Source: Elioraea tepida | GTDB lineage: Bacteria > Pseudomonadota > Alphaproteobacteria > Acetobacterales > Acetobacteraceae | Direction of reading: 5' to 3' | DNA: 64,000 nt | Assembly: GCF_019203965.1 (NCBI RefSeq) | Contig: NZ_CP076448.1 | Location: forward strand, 868,001 to 932,000 | Position numbers and translations under genes: made by a program | Shown: positions 41,190-49,386 of the stretch, piece after piece | Numbering within the stretch: position 1 is the stretch's first letter | Layout: each line of letters begins with the position of its first letter | The notes under the pieces: generated by a model | Database searches by the model: none | Told to the model about the DNA's origin: nothing | What the model saw: the letters and a program-made list of their open reading frames with translations, nothing else

Positions 41190-41390
41190 CGCCGGCCGGT
41201 CTCCTGGCTCGCGAGGGAGGGCGATCGCCCTGCGCTCCTGCCGCCTTCCCAGACGATGCGGTGCCGCATCATCCAGTGGCCTGCGCCACAAACTCCTCGC
41301 CTACAGTTGCGGGGGCGGCCGCGGCTCCGGACGGAAGGCCCTCACCCCGTTCCCGTTTCAGTCCTCTCGGGCCACCGACGCCACAAACGA
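41190..41390 (-). promoter_or_regulatory. Cobalamin riboswitch
   Basis: On the minus strand, in order: GGTGGCCCGAGAGGACTGAAACGGGAA-type start (near 41380-41350), GGGTGAGG, the CCCCGCAACTGTAG core (~41315-41301), a CCACTGG element, GGGAAGG, and the B12 box GCGAGCCAGGAGACCGGCC at 41212-41194. These are the conserved parts of the AdoCbl riboswitch in the correct order. It lies ~180 nt before the btuB start. High adenosylcobalamin would switch off btuB, though the gene is now broken. Confidence 0.93.
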
Positions 41391-41449
41391 GCGTGCACCG
41401 GTCGTCTCCGTGCCGCAACCCCTTGACAGGAGTCGCGACGCGATCCCGG

Positions 41450-42133
41450 TCAGAAGATGACGCCGAGCCCCTGGGCGAGGATCCATCCGAAGCCGCCGAT
41501 GATCGAGAGCGCGAGCACCGAGGCGCCGACGCCGACCACGGCCCCGGCGAGGATCAGCCGCGTGTCCTCCTCCATCAGCCCGAAGGCCATGATCGCGCAG
41601 GCGAGGCTGGTCGGCCCGTTGGTCAGCGGCAGCGGGATGGTGACGAGGAAAGCGAGCCACGCGCCGTAGAAGCCGATCAGCCGTGCGCCGATCGCGCCGG
41701 TCAGAAGCGAGGGCCGCGGCCGGACATGGCGTTCGATTCGCTTGAGCCACGGCATCGACTTCTCGACGATCATCAGAAGGTCGGTCTTCTTCAGCGACCT
41801 CCGCGTCAGAACCTCCGGAAGCCGCGGCTCGGGCAGACCGAGCGCCATCTGCATGCAGACGATAAAGAGCGGAATGCCGAAGATCGGCGACCAGCCCGGA
41901 ATGTAGATCGGGATCAGGTTTGGAATCGCGAAGAGGATGACGAGCACCCCGTAGCCGCGTGTGCCGAAGGCATGGATCAGCTCGCCGAGCGTGATCCGCT
42001 CGGCCGGCCAGTCGCGCGCGAGATGCAACATCAACTCAGAGACCGGCAGGTGCGCAGAGGGCGCCATGAAGTCGTCGTGCCGGTGCGGCGGCGCCGTCGT
42101 CGCAGGCACGGACTGTCGGGTGGTGTCCAGCAC
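41450..42133 (-). CDS. exoD: ExoD family membrane protein
   Basis: A 227-residue ExoD (exopolysaccharide synthesis) family protein. It contains LGELIHAFGTRGYGVLVILFAIPNLIP and GIPLFIVCMQMALGLPEPRLP, followed by a C-terminal set of hydrophobic helices. In rhizobia ExoD affects exopolysaccharide production and alkaline tolerance; its biochemical role is not known. I chose GTG 42133, preceded by AAGGGG, over ATG 42067, which has no ribosome site and trims the N terminus. It reads towards the cobalamin riboswitch. Confidence 0.85.
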   Translation of the reverse strand: MLDTTRQSVPATTAPPHRHDDFMAPSAHLPVSELMLHLARDWPAERITLGELIHAFGTRGYGVLVILFAIPNLIPIYIPGWSPIFGIPLFIVCMQMALGLPEPRLPEVLTRRSLKKTDLLMIVEKSMPWLKRIERHVRPRPSLLTGAIGARLIGFYGAWLAFLVTIPLPLTNGPTSLACAIMAFGLMEEDTRLILAGAVVGVGASVLALSIIGGFGWILAQGLGVIF

Positions 42134-42359
42134 CGAAGCCCCCTTGACCCGGGCCGCCGCGCGCAGCCCGCCCCTGTAGATCAGGATCTGGGCAGGAGTG
42201 TCCCCGCCTCGGCATTCGCCGACGTCCCCTCTGCTCTTCATAGCGTAACAGCGCCGTGGTGGAAGGGCAGCTAAATTCGGTGTCACGCACCGCCACCGCG
42301 GCGTGCGAGGGCGGACCTGGGGCTGGTGCCGCCGCCGCCTCCTGCGGCAACTTCCGTCC

Positions 42360-43046
42360 ATGCCGATCACCCGACGCGCCGCCCTCGCCTCCGCCCTCCT
42401 TCCGACTGCCCTTCCCGTGGCCACGGCAGAGCCGGTCGATCTCGCGCTCGCGCTCGCGGTCGATGTCTCGGCGAGCGTCGATTTCGCCGAGTTCGGCCTG
42501 ATGATGGGCGGCTACGCCGCGGCGTTCCGGGACGCCGAGCTCATTGCGCGCGCCACCTCGGGGCCGCGCGGGGCGGTCGCCGTCGCCGTCCTCCTCTGGG
42601 CCGGCCCGGGCGAGCACGATCTCGCTGTTACCTGGAGCAGAGTCGGCGGGGCGGAGGAGGCGGAGGCCGTGGCGGCGGCGATCGACGCGACCCCGCGCAT
42701 CCTCCCGCCCGGGGCGACCGCGCTCGGCGAGGCGCTCATGGCTTCCGCTGCCCTTCTCGCCCGCTGCCCCTTCCCGGCGGCGCGGCGGGTGATCGATGTC
42801 TCCGGCGACGGGCCCGCCAACGCCGGCGTCCCGGCACGCGCCGGGCGTGCGGCCGCGGAGGCTCTCGGCATCACGGTCAACGCGCTCGCCGTCGTCCACG
42901 AGGAGCCCGAGCTCGAGGCCTATTACGCCGAGGAGGTGATCACCGGCCCGGGCGCGTTTGTACTGCGCGCGGAGACCTACGAGGACTTTGCCGAAGCCAT
43001 TCGACGCAAGCTCCTGCGCGAGATCGGGGCGGCGCTCGTCGCATGA
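42360..43046 (+). CDS. DUF1194 von Willebrand-type protein
   Basis: A 228-residue exported protein. A signal peptide (~1-23, RRAALASALLPTALPVATA) precedes a vWA-like domain with the MIDAS DVSASVDF near residues 35-42 and the RVIDVSGDGPANAG strand. DUF1194 proteins are common in alphaproteobacteria and have no assigned function. The MIDAS DxSxS is complete (Asp-Val-Ser-Ala-Ser), so metal-dependent ligand binding is plausible. It lies 68 bp upstream of the aminotransferase. Confidence 0.82.
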   Translation: MPITRRAALASALLPTALPVATAEPVDLALALAVDVSASVDFAEFGLMMGGYAAAFRDAELIARATSGPRGAVAVAVLLWAGPGEHDLAVTWSRVGGAEEAEAVAAAIDATPRILPPGATALGEALMASAALLARCPFPAARRVIDVSGDGPANAGVPARAGRAAAEALGITVNALAVVHEEPELEAYYAEEVITGPGAFVLRAETYEDFAEAIRRKLLREIGAALVA

Positions 43047-43114
43047 GCGGGGCCGATGGCACCGCCGAACGGCCGGCACTGGAAACCGCACCGAGACGGT
43101 GGCATCAGGGGACG

Positions 43115-44254
43115 ATGACAGAGCCCCCGCTTCTCCTCATCCCCGGCCCGGTTCAGACCCACCCGCGCGTAAAGGCCACCATGGCGCAGGACATCGCGCC
43201 CTGGGACAACGACACGCGCACGCGCTATGCCGCCCTGCGCGAGCGCCTGCGGGCGATCGCCGGCGGCATCGAGGGTGAGCATGTCTGCCTCCCCCTGCAG
43301 GGCTGCGGCCATTTCATCGTCGAGGCCGCACTCCGCACCTTCGTCGCGCCGGGGACGAAGGTTCTGATCCCGAACAACGGGAACTACGGGACGCGGATGA
43401 TCCGGCTTGCCCGCGAGGCGGGGCGGGTCGCTGTTGCGATCGAGATCCCGGAAGGCGAACTTGCCACCGCGCAGATGGTGGAAAAGGCGCTTGCCGAGGA
43501 CCCCTCGATCGGCACCGTCGCAGTGGTGCACAGCGAGACGTCGACCTCGGTGATCAACCCGGTCGAGGAGATCGCCGCCGCGGTTCGGGCGGCGGGGCGG
43601 CGGCTGATCGTCGATGCTGTCTCGGCCTTCGGGGCGATCCCGTTCGATCTCGGCGCCCATCCGGAGACGGATGCGATCGTCTTCTCCTCGAACAAATGCC
43701 TCGAGGCGATGCCCGGGATCGGTGTCGCGGTGGCGCGGGTGGATCGTCTCGAGGCCTGCCGCGGCAATGCCGGGAGCTGGAGCCTCGACCTCTCTGACCT
43801 GCTGCACCATGCGCGAAGCTACGGCTGGGGCTCGATCCGCTTCACCCCGCCGATCCAGTCGCTTGCCGCGCTCGAGGTGGCGCTCGAGCTGTTCGAGGCG
43901 GAAGGCGGGCAGCCCGCGCGTCTCGCCCGCTACACCGAGAACGCACGTATCCTCTATGACGGCCTCGCCGCGCTCGGCCTCACCCCATGGGTGCCGCGCG
44001 ATCGCCAGGGGCCGATCATCGTCACGATGCACCAGCCGCCCGACCAGGCCTTCGCGCTTCAGCCCTTCGTCGATGCGCTGAAGCGCCGGGGCTTCTTGAT
44101 CTCGAACTTCTCGACGACCAGCGTGCCGACCTTCCGCGTCGGCGCGATCGGCCACCTCTTCCCGGACGACATGCGCCGGGCCACGGCAGCGATCGCCGAC
44201 ACGCTCGAGGAGATGGGTGTGCGGCACCTCGCCCGCGCCCCGCTCGCCGCCTGA
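43115..44254 (+). CDS. PhnW-like class V aminotransferase
   Basis: A 379-residue PLP enzyme of fold type I, class V. Characteristic parts are LIPGPVQTHPRV, CLPLQGCGHFIVEAALR, VVHSETSTSVINPVEEIA, the PLP-lysine segment FSSNKCLEAMPGIG (Lys ~190), and RFTPPIQ. The CxPLQGxGxFxVEAA and SSNKCLE patterns are closest to 2-aminoethylphosphonate-pyruvate transaminase, though alanine-glyoxylate or serine-pyruvate activity cannot be excluded because no other phosphonate gene is near. AGGGG precedes ATG 43115. Confidence 0.85.
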   Translation: MTEPPLLLIPGPVQTHPRVKATMAQDIAPWDNDTRTRYAALRERLRAIAGGIEGEHVCLPLQGCGHFIVEAALRTFVAPGTKVLIPNNGNYGTRMIRLAREAGRVAVAIEIPEGELATAQMVEKALAEDPSIGTVAVVHSETSTSVINPVEEIAAAVRAAGRRLIVDAVSAFGAIPFDLGAHPETDAIVFSSNKCLEAMPGIGVAVARVDRLEACRGNAGSWSLDLSDLLHHARSYGWGSIRFTPPIQSLAALEVALELFEAEGGQPARLARYTENARILYDGLAALGLTPWVPRDRQGPIIVTMHQPPDQAFALQPFVDALKRRGFLISNFSTTSVPTFRVGAIGHLFPDDMRRATAAIADTLEEMGVRHLARAPLAA

Positions 44255-44434
44255 CACGCTGTCGGTTAGCCGCGCGCCGTTGGATCAGGAGCGGGTTCCG
44301 CGACGCGATCGCGGCTGCACGGGCACCGGAGGCCGGGCGGTCAAAGCGCCGTCGGGGCGACAGCGTCAAGCAGCGGAGGCGGGACCGGACGTGCCGCGCG
44401 GCGGCACACATTGGCGCCGTGCGGCAGGGTCGAC

Positions 44435-44481
44435 TGGCGCGCCCGGCAGGATTTGAACCCACAACCCCCAGATCCGTAGTC
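44435..44481. repeat. Left attachment site (attL)
   Basis: A 47-bp perfect copy of the tRNA-Arg 3-prime half, from TGGCGCGCCCGG to GATCCGTAGTC, without the 5-prime half. The rest of the 390 bp between the aminotransferase stop (44254) and the integrase (44647) shows no gene. Confidence 0.92.
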
Positions 44482-44621
44482 CGAGCGGACGAGTGTCCAC
44501 AAGGCGACAACAGCCGCCAAGCGCCGACTCTGCCTTGCTTTCCGCGCGGCGACCACCATACGGTTGCCGCCATGAGACGCCACGAAACGCCGCCCGCCGT
44601 GTCCGATAGGGGTCCGCGTCC

Positions 44622-44653
44622 GCAATATGATGGTGCGCGCGGCAATATGATGG
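44622..44653 (+). repeat. Direct repeat at the integrase start
   Basis: GCAATATGATGG occurs at 44622-44633 and again at 44642-44653, 20 bp apart, the second containing the integrase start codons. It is either a recent duplication or a pair of protein-binding sites on one face of the helix. Confidence 0.6.
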
Positions 44654-45910
44654 CCGCGCACCGCCATCCCGTCCGGCTCTCCGAGCGCATGCTCGACGCC
44701 GCCTCCTGCCCGCCCGGCCGGCGCGAGCTCTGGCTCTCCGACCTCCTCGTCCGCGGCCTGCGCGTGCGCGTCCTCGGCGGCACCAAGACCTTCTATTGCT
44801 CCTGGACCGATCCGCGCAGCGGCCGGCGCTGCCGTGAGAAGCTCGGCCGCTTCGGCGCGATCACGCTCGAACAGGCGCGCCAGGCAGCCCGCGCGATGCT
44901 CGGCCGCGTCGCCCTCGGCGAGGACGTGGTCGCCGAGCGCAGGCGGGCGCGTGAGACGGACGGCCTGACCTTCGGCAGGCTGATCGACGATTGGGCGCGG
45001 CTCCATCTCGCCTATCGCCGGCCGCGCTACGCCGCCGAGGCGACGCGGGCGCTGAAGACGACGTTCCGCGCGCATCTCGGCACGGCGGCGGTGCGCATCG
45101 ATCACGCGCTCGCCGCGCGCGTGCTCGATCGCCTGGCGCTCGCCGGCCGGCCCGGCGCGGCGCGCAACGCGCTCGCCTACGCGCGCGCCTGCTTCGGCTG
45201 GGCGATGAAGCGCCGGATCGTGACCGTCAATCCGTTCCACGGCCTGCCCGCCCCGAAAGGCTCGGGCGCCGCGCGCGATCGCGCCCTCGGCCCGGAGGAG
45301 ATCGGCATGGTCTGGCGCGCCGCCGGCACGCTCGGCACGCCCTACGGCCAGGCGGTGCGCTTCCTGATGCTCACGCTCTGCCGGCGCGACGAGGCGGCCG
45401 GCATGACCTGGGGCGAGCTCGCGCCCGACATGTCGACATGGACGCTGCCGGCCGGGCGCTCGAAGAACGCCCGCCCGCATGTCGTGCATCTCGCGCCGCC
45501 CGCGCGCGCTGCTGCGCGAGCTCCTCCGCATCGGCCTGCGCGAGGACGAGCCCGACCCGGCGCCGGAGCCCGCGCGGCTCGTCTTCGGCGTGCTGCCGCG
45601 CGGCGGGCCGATCTCGGGCTGGAACTGGGTGAAGCGGCGGCTCGACGCGGCGATCGCGGCGGAATGCGCCGAAGCCGGGCGCGCGCCGCCCGCACCTTGG
45701 GTGCTTCATGACTTCCGCCGCAGTGGCGTGACCTGGCTAGCCGGCGCGGGCTTCCCGCCGCATGTCTGCGACCGGCTGCTGAACCACGTCGGCGGGACGA
45801 TCAGCGGCGTGGCCGCGGTCTATCAGCGCGCCGAGTTCCTGGCCGAGCGCCGCGCCGCGCTCGAAGCCTGGGCCGGCCACGTGGTGGCGTGCGGTGGCGG
45901 CGGCCGATGA
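44647..45910 (+). pseudogene. Tyrosine-type integrase, frameshifted
   Basis: A P4-type phage integrase of ~420 residues. It has an Arm-binding N terminus (LWLSDLLVRGLRVRVLGGTKTFYCSW), a core-binding domain, and a catalytic domain with the first Arg in LTLCRRDEAAGMTW, the HDFRRSGVTW box, LLNHVGG and the nucleophile Tyr in AAVYQRAEF. The frame slips by one base within a GCGCGCGC run near 45500: the first frame reads VHLAPPARAAAR, the second RALLRELLRIGL, with the conserved end to TGA 45910. All catalytic residues survive in one or other frame. It could be a true lesion, a slippage site or a sequencing error. Start ATG 44647 or 44650. Confidence 0.82.
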
Positions 45911-46469
45911 AGCCTGGGAGCGGGCGGCCCGGGCGGCGCTGATCCGCGCCGCGCGCCAGGCGCCCGAGTGGAAGCACATCCCGCGCTTCGCCGCGAAGGC
46001 GAAGTGGAACGCCTTGATCGACACGATCGAGGCCGCGCTCGCGGGCAGCACCGCCGCCGCCGCCTGGCTGGTCGCCGCCGCCGGTCCGCCGATGTGCCTG
46101 CCGCTGCATCCCGAGGTCGCGGCGCTGGTCGCCGCCTGGCTTCGTGATCCCGACGCGGCCGGTCGCGCGGCGAAGCGAACGACGCGGGCGCAACGCGACC
46201 GCGTCCGCGCCGAACTTCACCGCGATTACTACATGTGGGGACTGATCGAGCGCGACTTCCGCGGCCCGGCACCGGCGCTGAGCGCGCGGCTCGCGGACGC
46301 GCTGGTCGCAGATGAGGAAAAGCGGACGGCCGACGCGATCAGGAAGGCGCGCGCGGCCGTCGCGCGGGCGCGCGAGCGCGGCCCGTGGCCGGGGCTCTAC
46401 TGGATCGATGAGGACGCGCCGGGCTTCGGGCCGGTAGTCCGGCAGGGGCGCTTTGTTGCACCGCGGTAG
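45894..46469 (+). CDS. Hypothetical protein of the element
   Basis: A 191-residue Ala/Arg-rich soluble protein with no recognised family. Parts that stand out are APEWKHIPRFAAKAKWNALIDTIEAAL, RAELHRDYYMWGLIERDFRGPAPALSARLADAL and a C-terminal PWPGLYWIDEDAPGFGPVV. The GTG start at 45894 overlaps the integrase end by 17 bp, which suggests coupling. No TM segments or signal. Confidence 0.55.
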   Translation: MAAADEAWERAARAALIRAARQAPEWKHIPRFAAKAKWNALIDTIEAALAGSTAAAAWLVAAAGPPMCLPLHPEVAALVAAWLRDPDAAGRAAKRTTRAQRDRVRAELHRDYYMWGLIERDFRGPAPALSARLADALVADEEKRTADAIRKARAAVARARERGPWPGLYWIDEDAPGFGPVVRQGRFVAPR

Positions 46470-46574
46470 GTGGGGAAAAAACGACCCCTGATAATTCCCA
46501 CGACGGCCCCCGCGCGACCCTATAGATAGATCGGCCGACCGCGCCGCCTGGCGCTCCAGAACGAGGGTCGGCCG

Positions 46575-46781
46575 ATGATGAAGCTCCTCTCCTCCGACGA
46601 AGTCGCCGAGATTCTCGGCGTGTCGCTGCGCACTCTGGAACGCATGCGTATCGATGGCCAGGGGCCGGCGTATGTCCGGTTGTCGCCCCGGCGGATCGCC
46701 TATGCCGAACGTGACGTCATCGAATGGATCGAGCGCCGCCGGCATCGAAGCCGGGCCGCGGAGGCGCGCAGCGCTGCGTGA
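46575..46781 (+). CDS. AlpA/excisionase-type DNA-binding protein
   Basis: A 68-residue MerR-like winged helix: LLSSDEVAEILGVSLRTLERMRIDGQGPAYVRL followed by RRIAYAERDVIEWIERRRH. This is the AlpA/Xis family organisation, in which the small protein directs excision or controls the integrase. GAGGG lies upstream of ATG 46575. It stands between the integrase region and the replication-like genes, as in P4-type islands. Confidence 0.88.
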   Translation: MMKLLSSDEVAEILGVSLRTLERMRIDGQGPAYVRLSPRRIAYAERDVIEWIERRRHRSRAAEARSAA

Positions 46782-46851
46782 TTTCAGTGGCGCCGGGCGG
46801 CCGTTCCATGGCTGACACGAGAAAGCCCGCGCGGCCGGGGGGCGGCACACG

Positions 46852-46898
46852 CGGGCGGAGAAACGATCGAAGTCGACACCAATCGTATACTCCGCCCG
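46852..46898. repeat. Two-tier inverted repeat
   Basis: Outer arms CGGGCGGAG / CTCCGCCCG (9 bp) enclose inner arms ACGAT / ATCGT (5 bp) around a 14-nt loop. It lies in the 158-bp gap between the AlpA-type gene and the gene at 46940. It could be an operator, a small structured RNA or part of a replication site; no tract of Ts follows. Confidence 0.6.
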
Positions 46899-46939
46899 GC
46901 AGCGCCTCCGCAAGCCCGCGCGGCTGAAGGAGGAGAGAG

Positions 46940-47302
46940 ATGAGTAATCGAGACCTCATGCCGGGCCGGCGCGTGGACTTCGCGCTCGCCGGCGCGCTCG
47001 CCGCCGAGTCGCTGTCTTTTTGGGGGCCGGCGCTGCTCGGGCGGCGCATCGTGACCTTCAGGCCCGGCGAGACTGTGTGGTGGCCTAACCGTTTCGATGG
47101 CGTCCATGTCTTCGTCGGCCCGCCCTCGACCGCGGTCGGCGACTGGAGCGGCCGCTGGCGTCGCGGCGAGCGATGGGGCCGAGACTTGGTCGAGCTCGTC
47201 GCTGCGGTTCGAGGCTGCCGGCCGGGCCAGGCGGTAGCATTCATCGCGCGCGCCGCCGGCGTGCCGTTCGAGGCGCTCCTTACGGACCGGAGGGCTCGGT
47301 GA
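46940..47302 (+). CDS. Hypothetical protein of the element
   Basis: A 120-residue protein. ATG 46940 follows a very good AAGGAGGAG ribosome site. It has WGPALLGRRIVTFRPGETVWWPNRFDGVHVFVG and a C-terminal helical part (DLVELVAAVRGCRPGQAVAFIARAAG). I know no matching family. Its stop overlaps the start of the ATPase gene (TGATG), which suggests a linked function, perhaps as a small partner or primase-like accessory. Confidence 0.65.
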   Translation: MSNRDLMPGRRVDFALAGALAAESLSFWGPALLGRRIVTFRPGETVWWPNRFDGVHVFVGPPSTAVGDWSGRWRRGERWGRDLVELVAAVRGCRPGQAVAFIARAAGVPFEALLTDRRAR

Positions 47303-49386
47303 TGGCCGAGGACCGCGCGCGGGCTGAGATGCGCCGGCTTCATGGGCTTACGGACCCGGCGGAGTCCATCGAGGCCTTTCCAGAACTCGATGCGGAGCCG
47401 GACGAGCCGGCGCCGACAATTGATGAGATCGTCGCTGCGGCGGCCGATGATCCCGGCGCCGCCTTCACGCCGGCGGCTATCGAGGTCCTCGCCGCGCTTC
47501 GCCGCGACGATCGCGCCGCATTCGAAACGGCGCGCGCTCGGCTCAAGCAGGCCGGCGTGCGCGTCACGGCGCTTGATCACGCAATCGCGGCCGCCGCGGG
47601 GGACGAAGGAAGCCAGCGTGCGACCCAGGCCGACATTCTCGTCCGGCTCGGCAGCGAGGCAGATCTGTTCCACGACAGCAATCACGTCTGCTACGCGGAC
47701 ATGGAGATCGCGGACCACCGCGAGACCTGGCCGCTCCGGTCCAAGGGGTTCAGGCGCTGGCTTACGCGCCGCTACTTCGAAGAGACCGACGGCGCGCCGA
47801 ACTCGGAGGCAGTGCAAAGCGCACTCGGCGTGCTCGAAGCCAAAGCGCATTTTGCGGGCGAGGCGCGCGCGGTGCATCTGCGCGTGGCCGGCGACGATCG
47901 CCGCATCTGGATCGATCTCGGCAGCCCGGACTGGCGGGTTGTCGAAGTCACGCCAGCAGGCTGGCACATCATTCCATATTCGGAGTGTCCTGTCAGATTC
48001 AGACGCGCCGCCGGCATGCTCGCCCTACCGGATCCGCAGCGTGGCGGATCGATCGATGAGCTCCGGCGCTTCCTCAACGTCGCCAGCGATGAGGACTTTG
48101 TCCTCGTCGTGTCGTGCCTGCTTGCGGCGTTCCGGCCGCGCGGCCCTTACCCGGTTCTCGCGCTTGCCGGTGAGCATGGCTCGGCGAAGTCGAGCGCGGC
48201 CCGCGCCCTGCGATCGCTGGTCGATCCGAACGCGACGCCGCTCCGCGCCCCGCCGCGGGAGGATAGGGACCTCTTCATCGCGGCGACCAACGCGCACGTG
48301 GTCGCGTTCGATAACGTGTCGGGTCTTCAGTCTTGGCTTTCCGACACGCTATGTCGCCTCGCGACGGGCGGCGGCTTCGCGACCCGGCAGCTCTACTCGG
48401 ACGCCGATGAGGCCCTCTTCGACGCGTGCCGCCCGATCATTCTCACCGGCATCGAGGATTACATCGGGCGCGCGGACCTCGCCGATCGTTCGGTCTTCAT
48501 CACGCTTGAGCCGATCCAGGAGGCGGCGCGCCGCCCGGAGGCCGAGCTCGACGCGGCACTGAACGCGGCCCGGCCGCGTATCCTCGGGGCGCTGCTTGAT
48601 GCGGTAGCGCACGGCTTGGCGCATTTGCCGGACGTCGGCCTCTCCCGCCTGCCGAGGATGGCCGACTTCGCGATATGGGCGACCGCCTGTGAAACGGCTT
48701 TGTGGCCGGCGGGCACATTCATGGCCGCCTACGACCGCAACCGCGCGGCCGCGACCGAGACAACCATCGAAGGCGATGCCGTGGCGGCGGCGGTGCGGTC
48801 GCTGGTGGACGAAAGGGGCAATTGGAAGGGGACGGCAGCGGAGCTGCTCGAGGCGCTTGCGCCGATCGCTGGCGAGCGGGTGGTCGCGGCGAAGACGTGG
48901 CCTGCAACGCCCCGTGCCATGGCGGGGCGCCTCCGGCGGGCGGCCCCCCTGCTCCGCTCCGCCGGCATCGATGTTGGCTTCGAGCGAGCGGCCAATCTCA
49001 GCCGGGCGCGGACCATATCGCTTCAGCGCCTGGAAAAGGCGGGGGCGCTACCGTCCAAACCGTCCAATCGTCCAGCCCGTCTGAAAAACATAAGGGATAT
49101 CAATAGCATACCGGCAGGCCGTTCCATGGACGGTGTGGCGGCCAATGCCACGCCTACCGTCCAATCGCCCGCGCCTACCGTCCAGAGGGACCGGCGTTTG
49201 GACGGTAGCAGCCCCGACGATCAAGCTACCGTCCATTCTACCGTCCACCAAACGAACCACACTAACCCATTGAACGGCAACGGTTTCGGCGCGGGCCTTG
49301 GACGATTGGACGGTTTGGACGGTAGCGCCCCTACCCTTTCTAGCGCCCGCGCGGAGGGTGCCCCGGCATGGCGGGCCAAGCTATGA
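47302..49386 (+). CDS. Large ATP-binding (primase/helicase-like) protein
   Basis: A 694-residue protein. A P-loop LAGEHGSAKSSAARAL is at ~288-303, followed by a Walker B-like HVVAFDNVS, a sensor-like RPIILTGIEDYIGRADLADRSV with a possible arginine finger, and a helical C-terminal segment. The overall order resembles the AAA/superfamily-3 helicase half of island and phage replication proteins; a primase catalytic site is not visible in the N-terminal ~250 residues, though there is an HxD-free region of mixed strands. The last ~110 residues are Pro/Thr/Asp-rich and correspond to the repeat array in the DNA. A replication role is inference. Confidence 0.7.
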   Translation: MAEDRARAEMRRLHGLTDPAESIEAFPELDAEPDEPAPTIDEIVAAAADDPGAAFTPAAIEVLAALRRDDRAAFETARARLKQAGVRVTALDHAIAAAAGDEGSQRATQADILVRLGSEADLFHDSNHVCYADMEIADHRETWPLRSKGFRRWLTRRYFEETDGAPNSEAVQSALGVLEAKAHFAGEARAVHLRVAGDDRRIWIDLGSPDWRVVEVTPAGWHIIPYSECPVRFRRAAGMLALPDPQRGGSIDELRRFLNVASDEDFVLVVSCLLAAFRPRGPYPVLALAGEHGSAKSSAARALRSLVDPNATPLRAPPREDRDLFIAATNAHVVAFDNVSGLQSWLSDTLCRLATGGGFATRQLYSDADEALFDACRPIILTGIEDYIGRADLADRSVFITLEPIQEAARRPEAELDAALNAARPRILGALLDAVAHGLAHLPDVGLSRLPRMADFAIWATACETALWPAGTFMAAYDRNRAAATETTIEGDAVAAAVRSLVDERGNWKGTAAELLEALAPIAGERVVAAKTWPATPRAMAGRLRRAAPLLRSAGIDVGFERAANLSRARTISLQRLEKAGALPSKPSNRPARLKNIRDINSIPAGRSMDGVAANATPTVQSPAPTVQRDRRLDGSSPDDQATVHSTVHQTNHTNPLNGNGFGAGLGRLDGLDGSAPTLSSARAEGAPAWRAKL
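49049..49324. repeat. Iteron-like array of TACCGTCCA / TGGACGGTA
   Basis: About eleven full or one-mismatch copies in 276 bp, in both orientations. Clear ones are at 49049, 49155, 49176, 49227 and 49239 (TACCGTCCA) and at 49199 and 49316 (TGGACGGTA). Shorter ones are at 49059, 49068, 49127, 49299 and 49307. It lies in the 3-prime end of the ATPase gene. The arrangement resembles binding sites for a replication initiator. Confidence 0.8.

Noticed and set aside
46809-46927. A 39-codon frame between the AlpA-type gene and the next gene
   Set aside because: No ribosome site, low complexity, and it runs through the inverted repeat; more likely non-coding.
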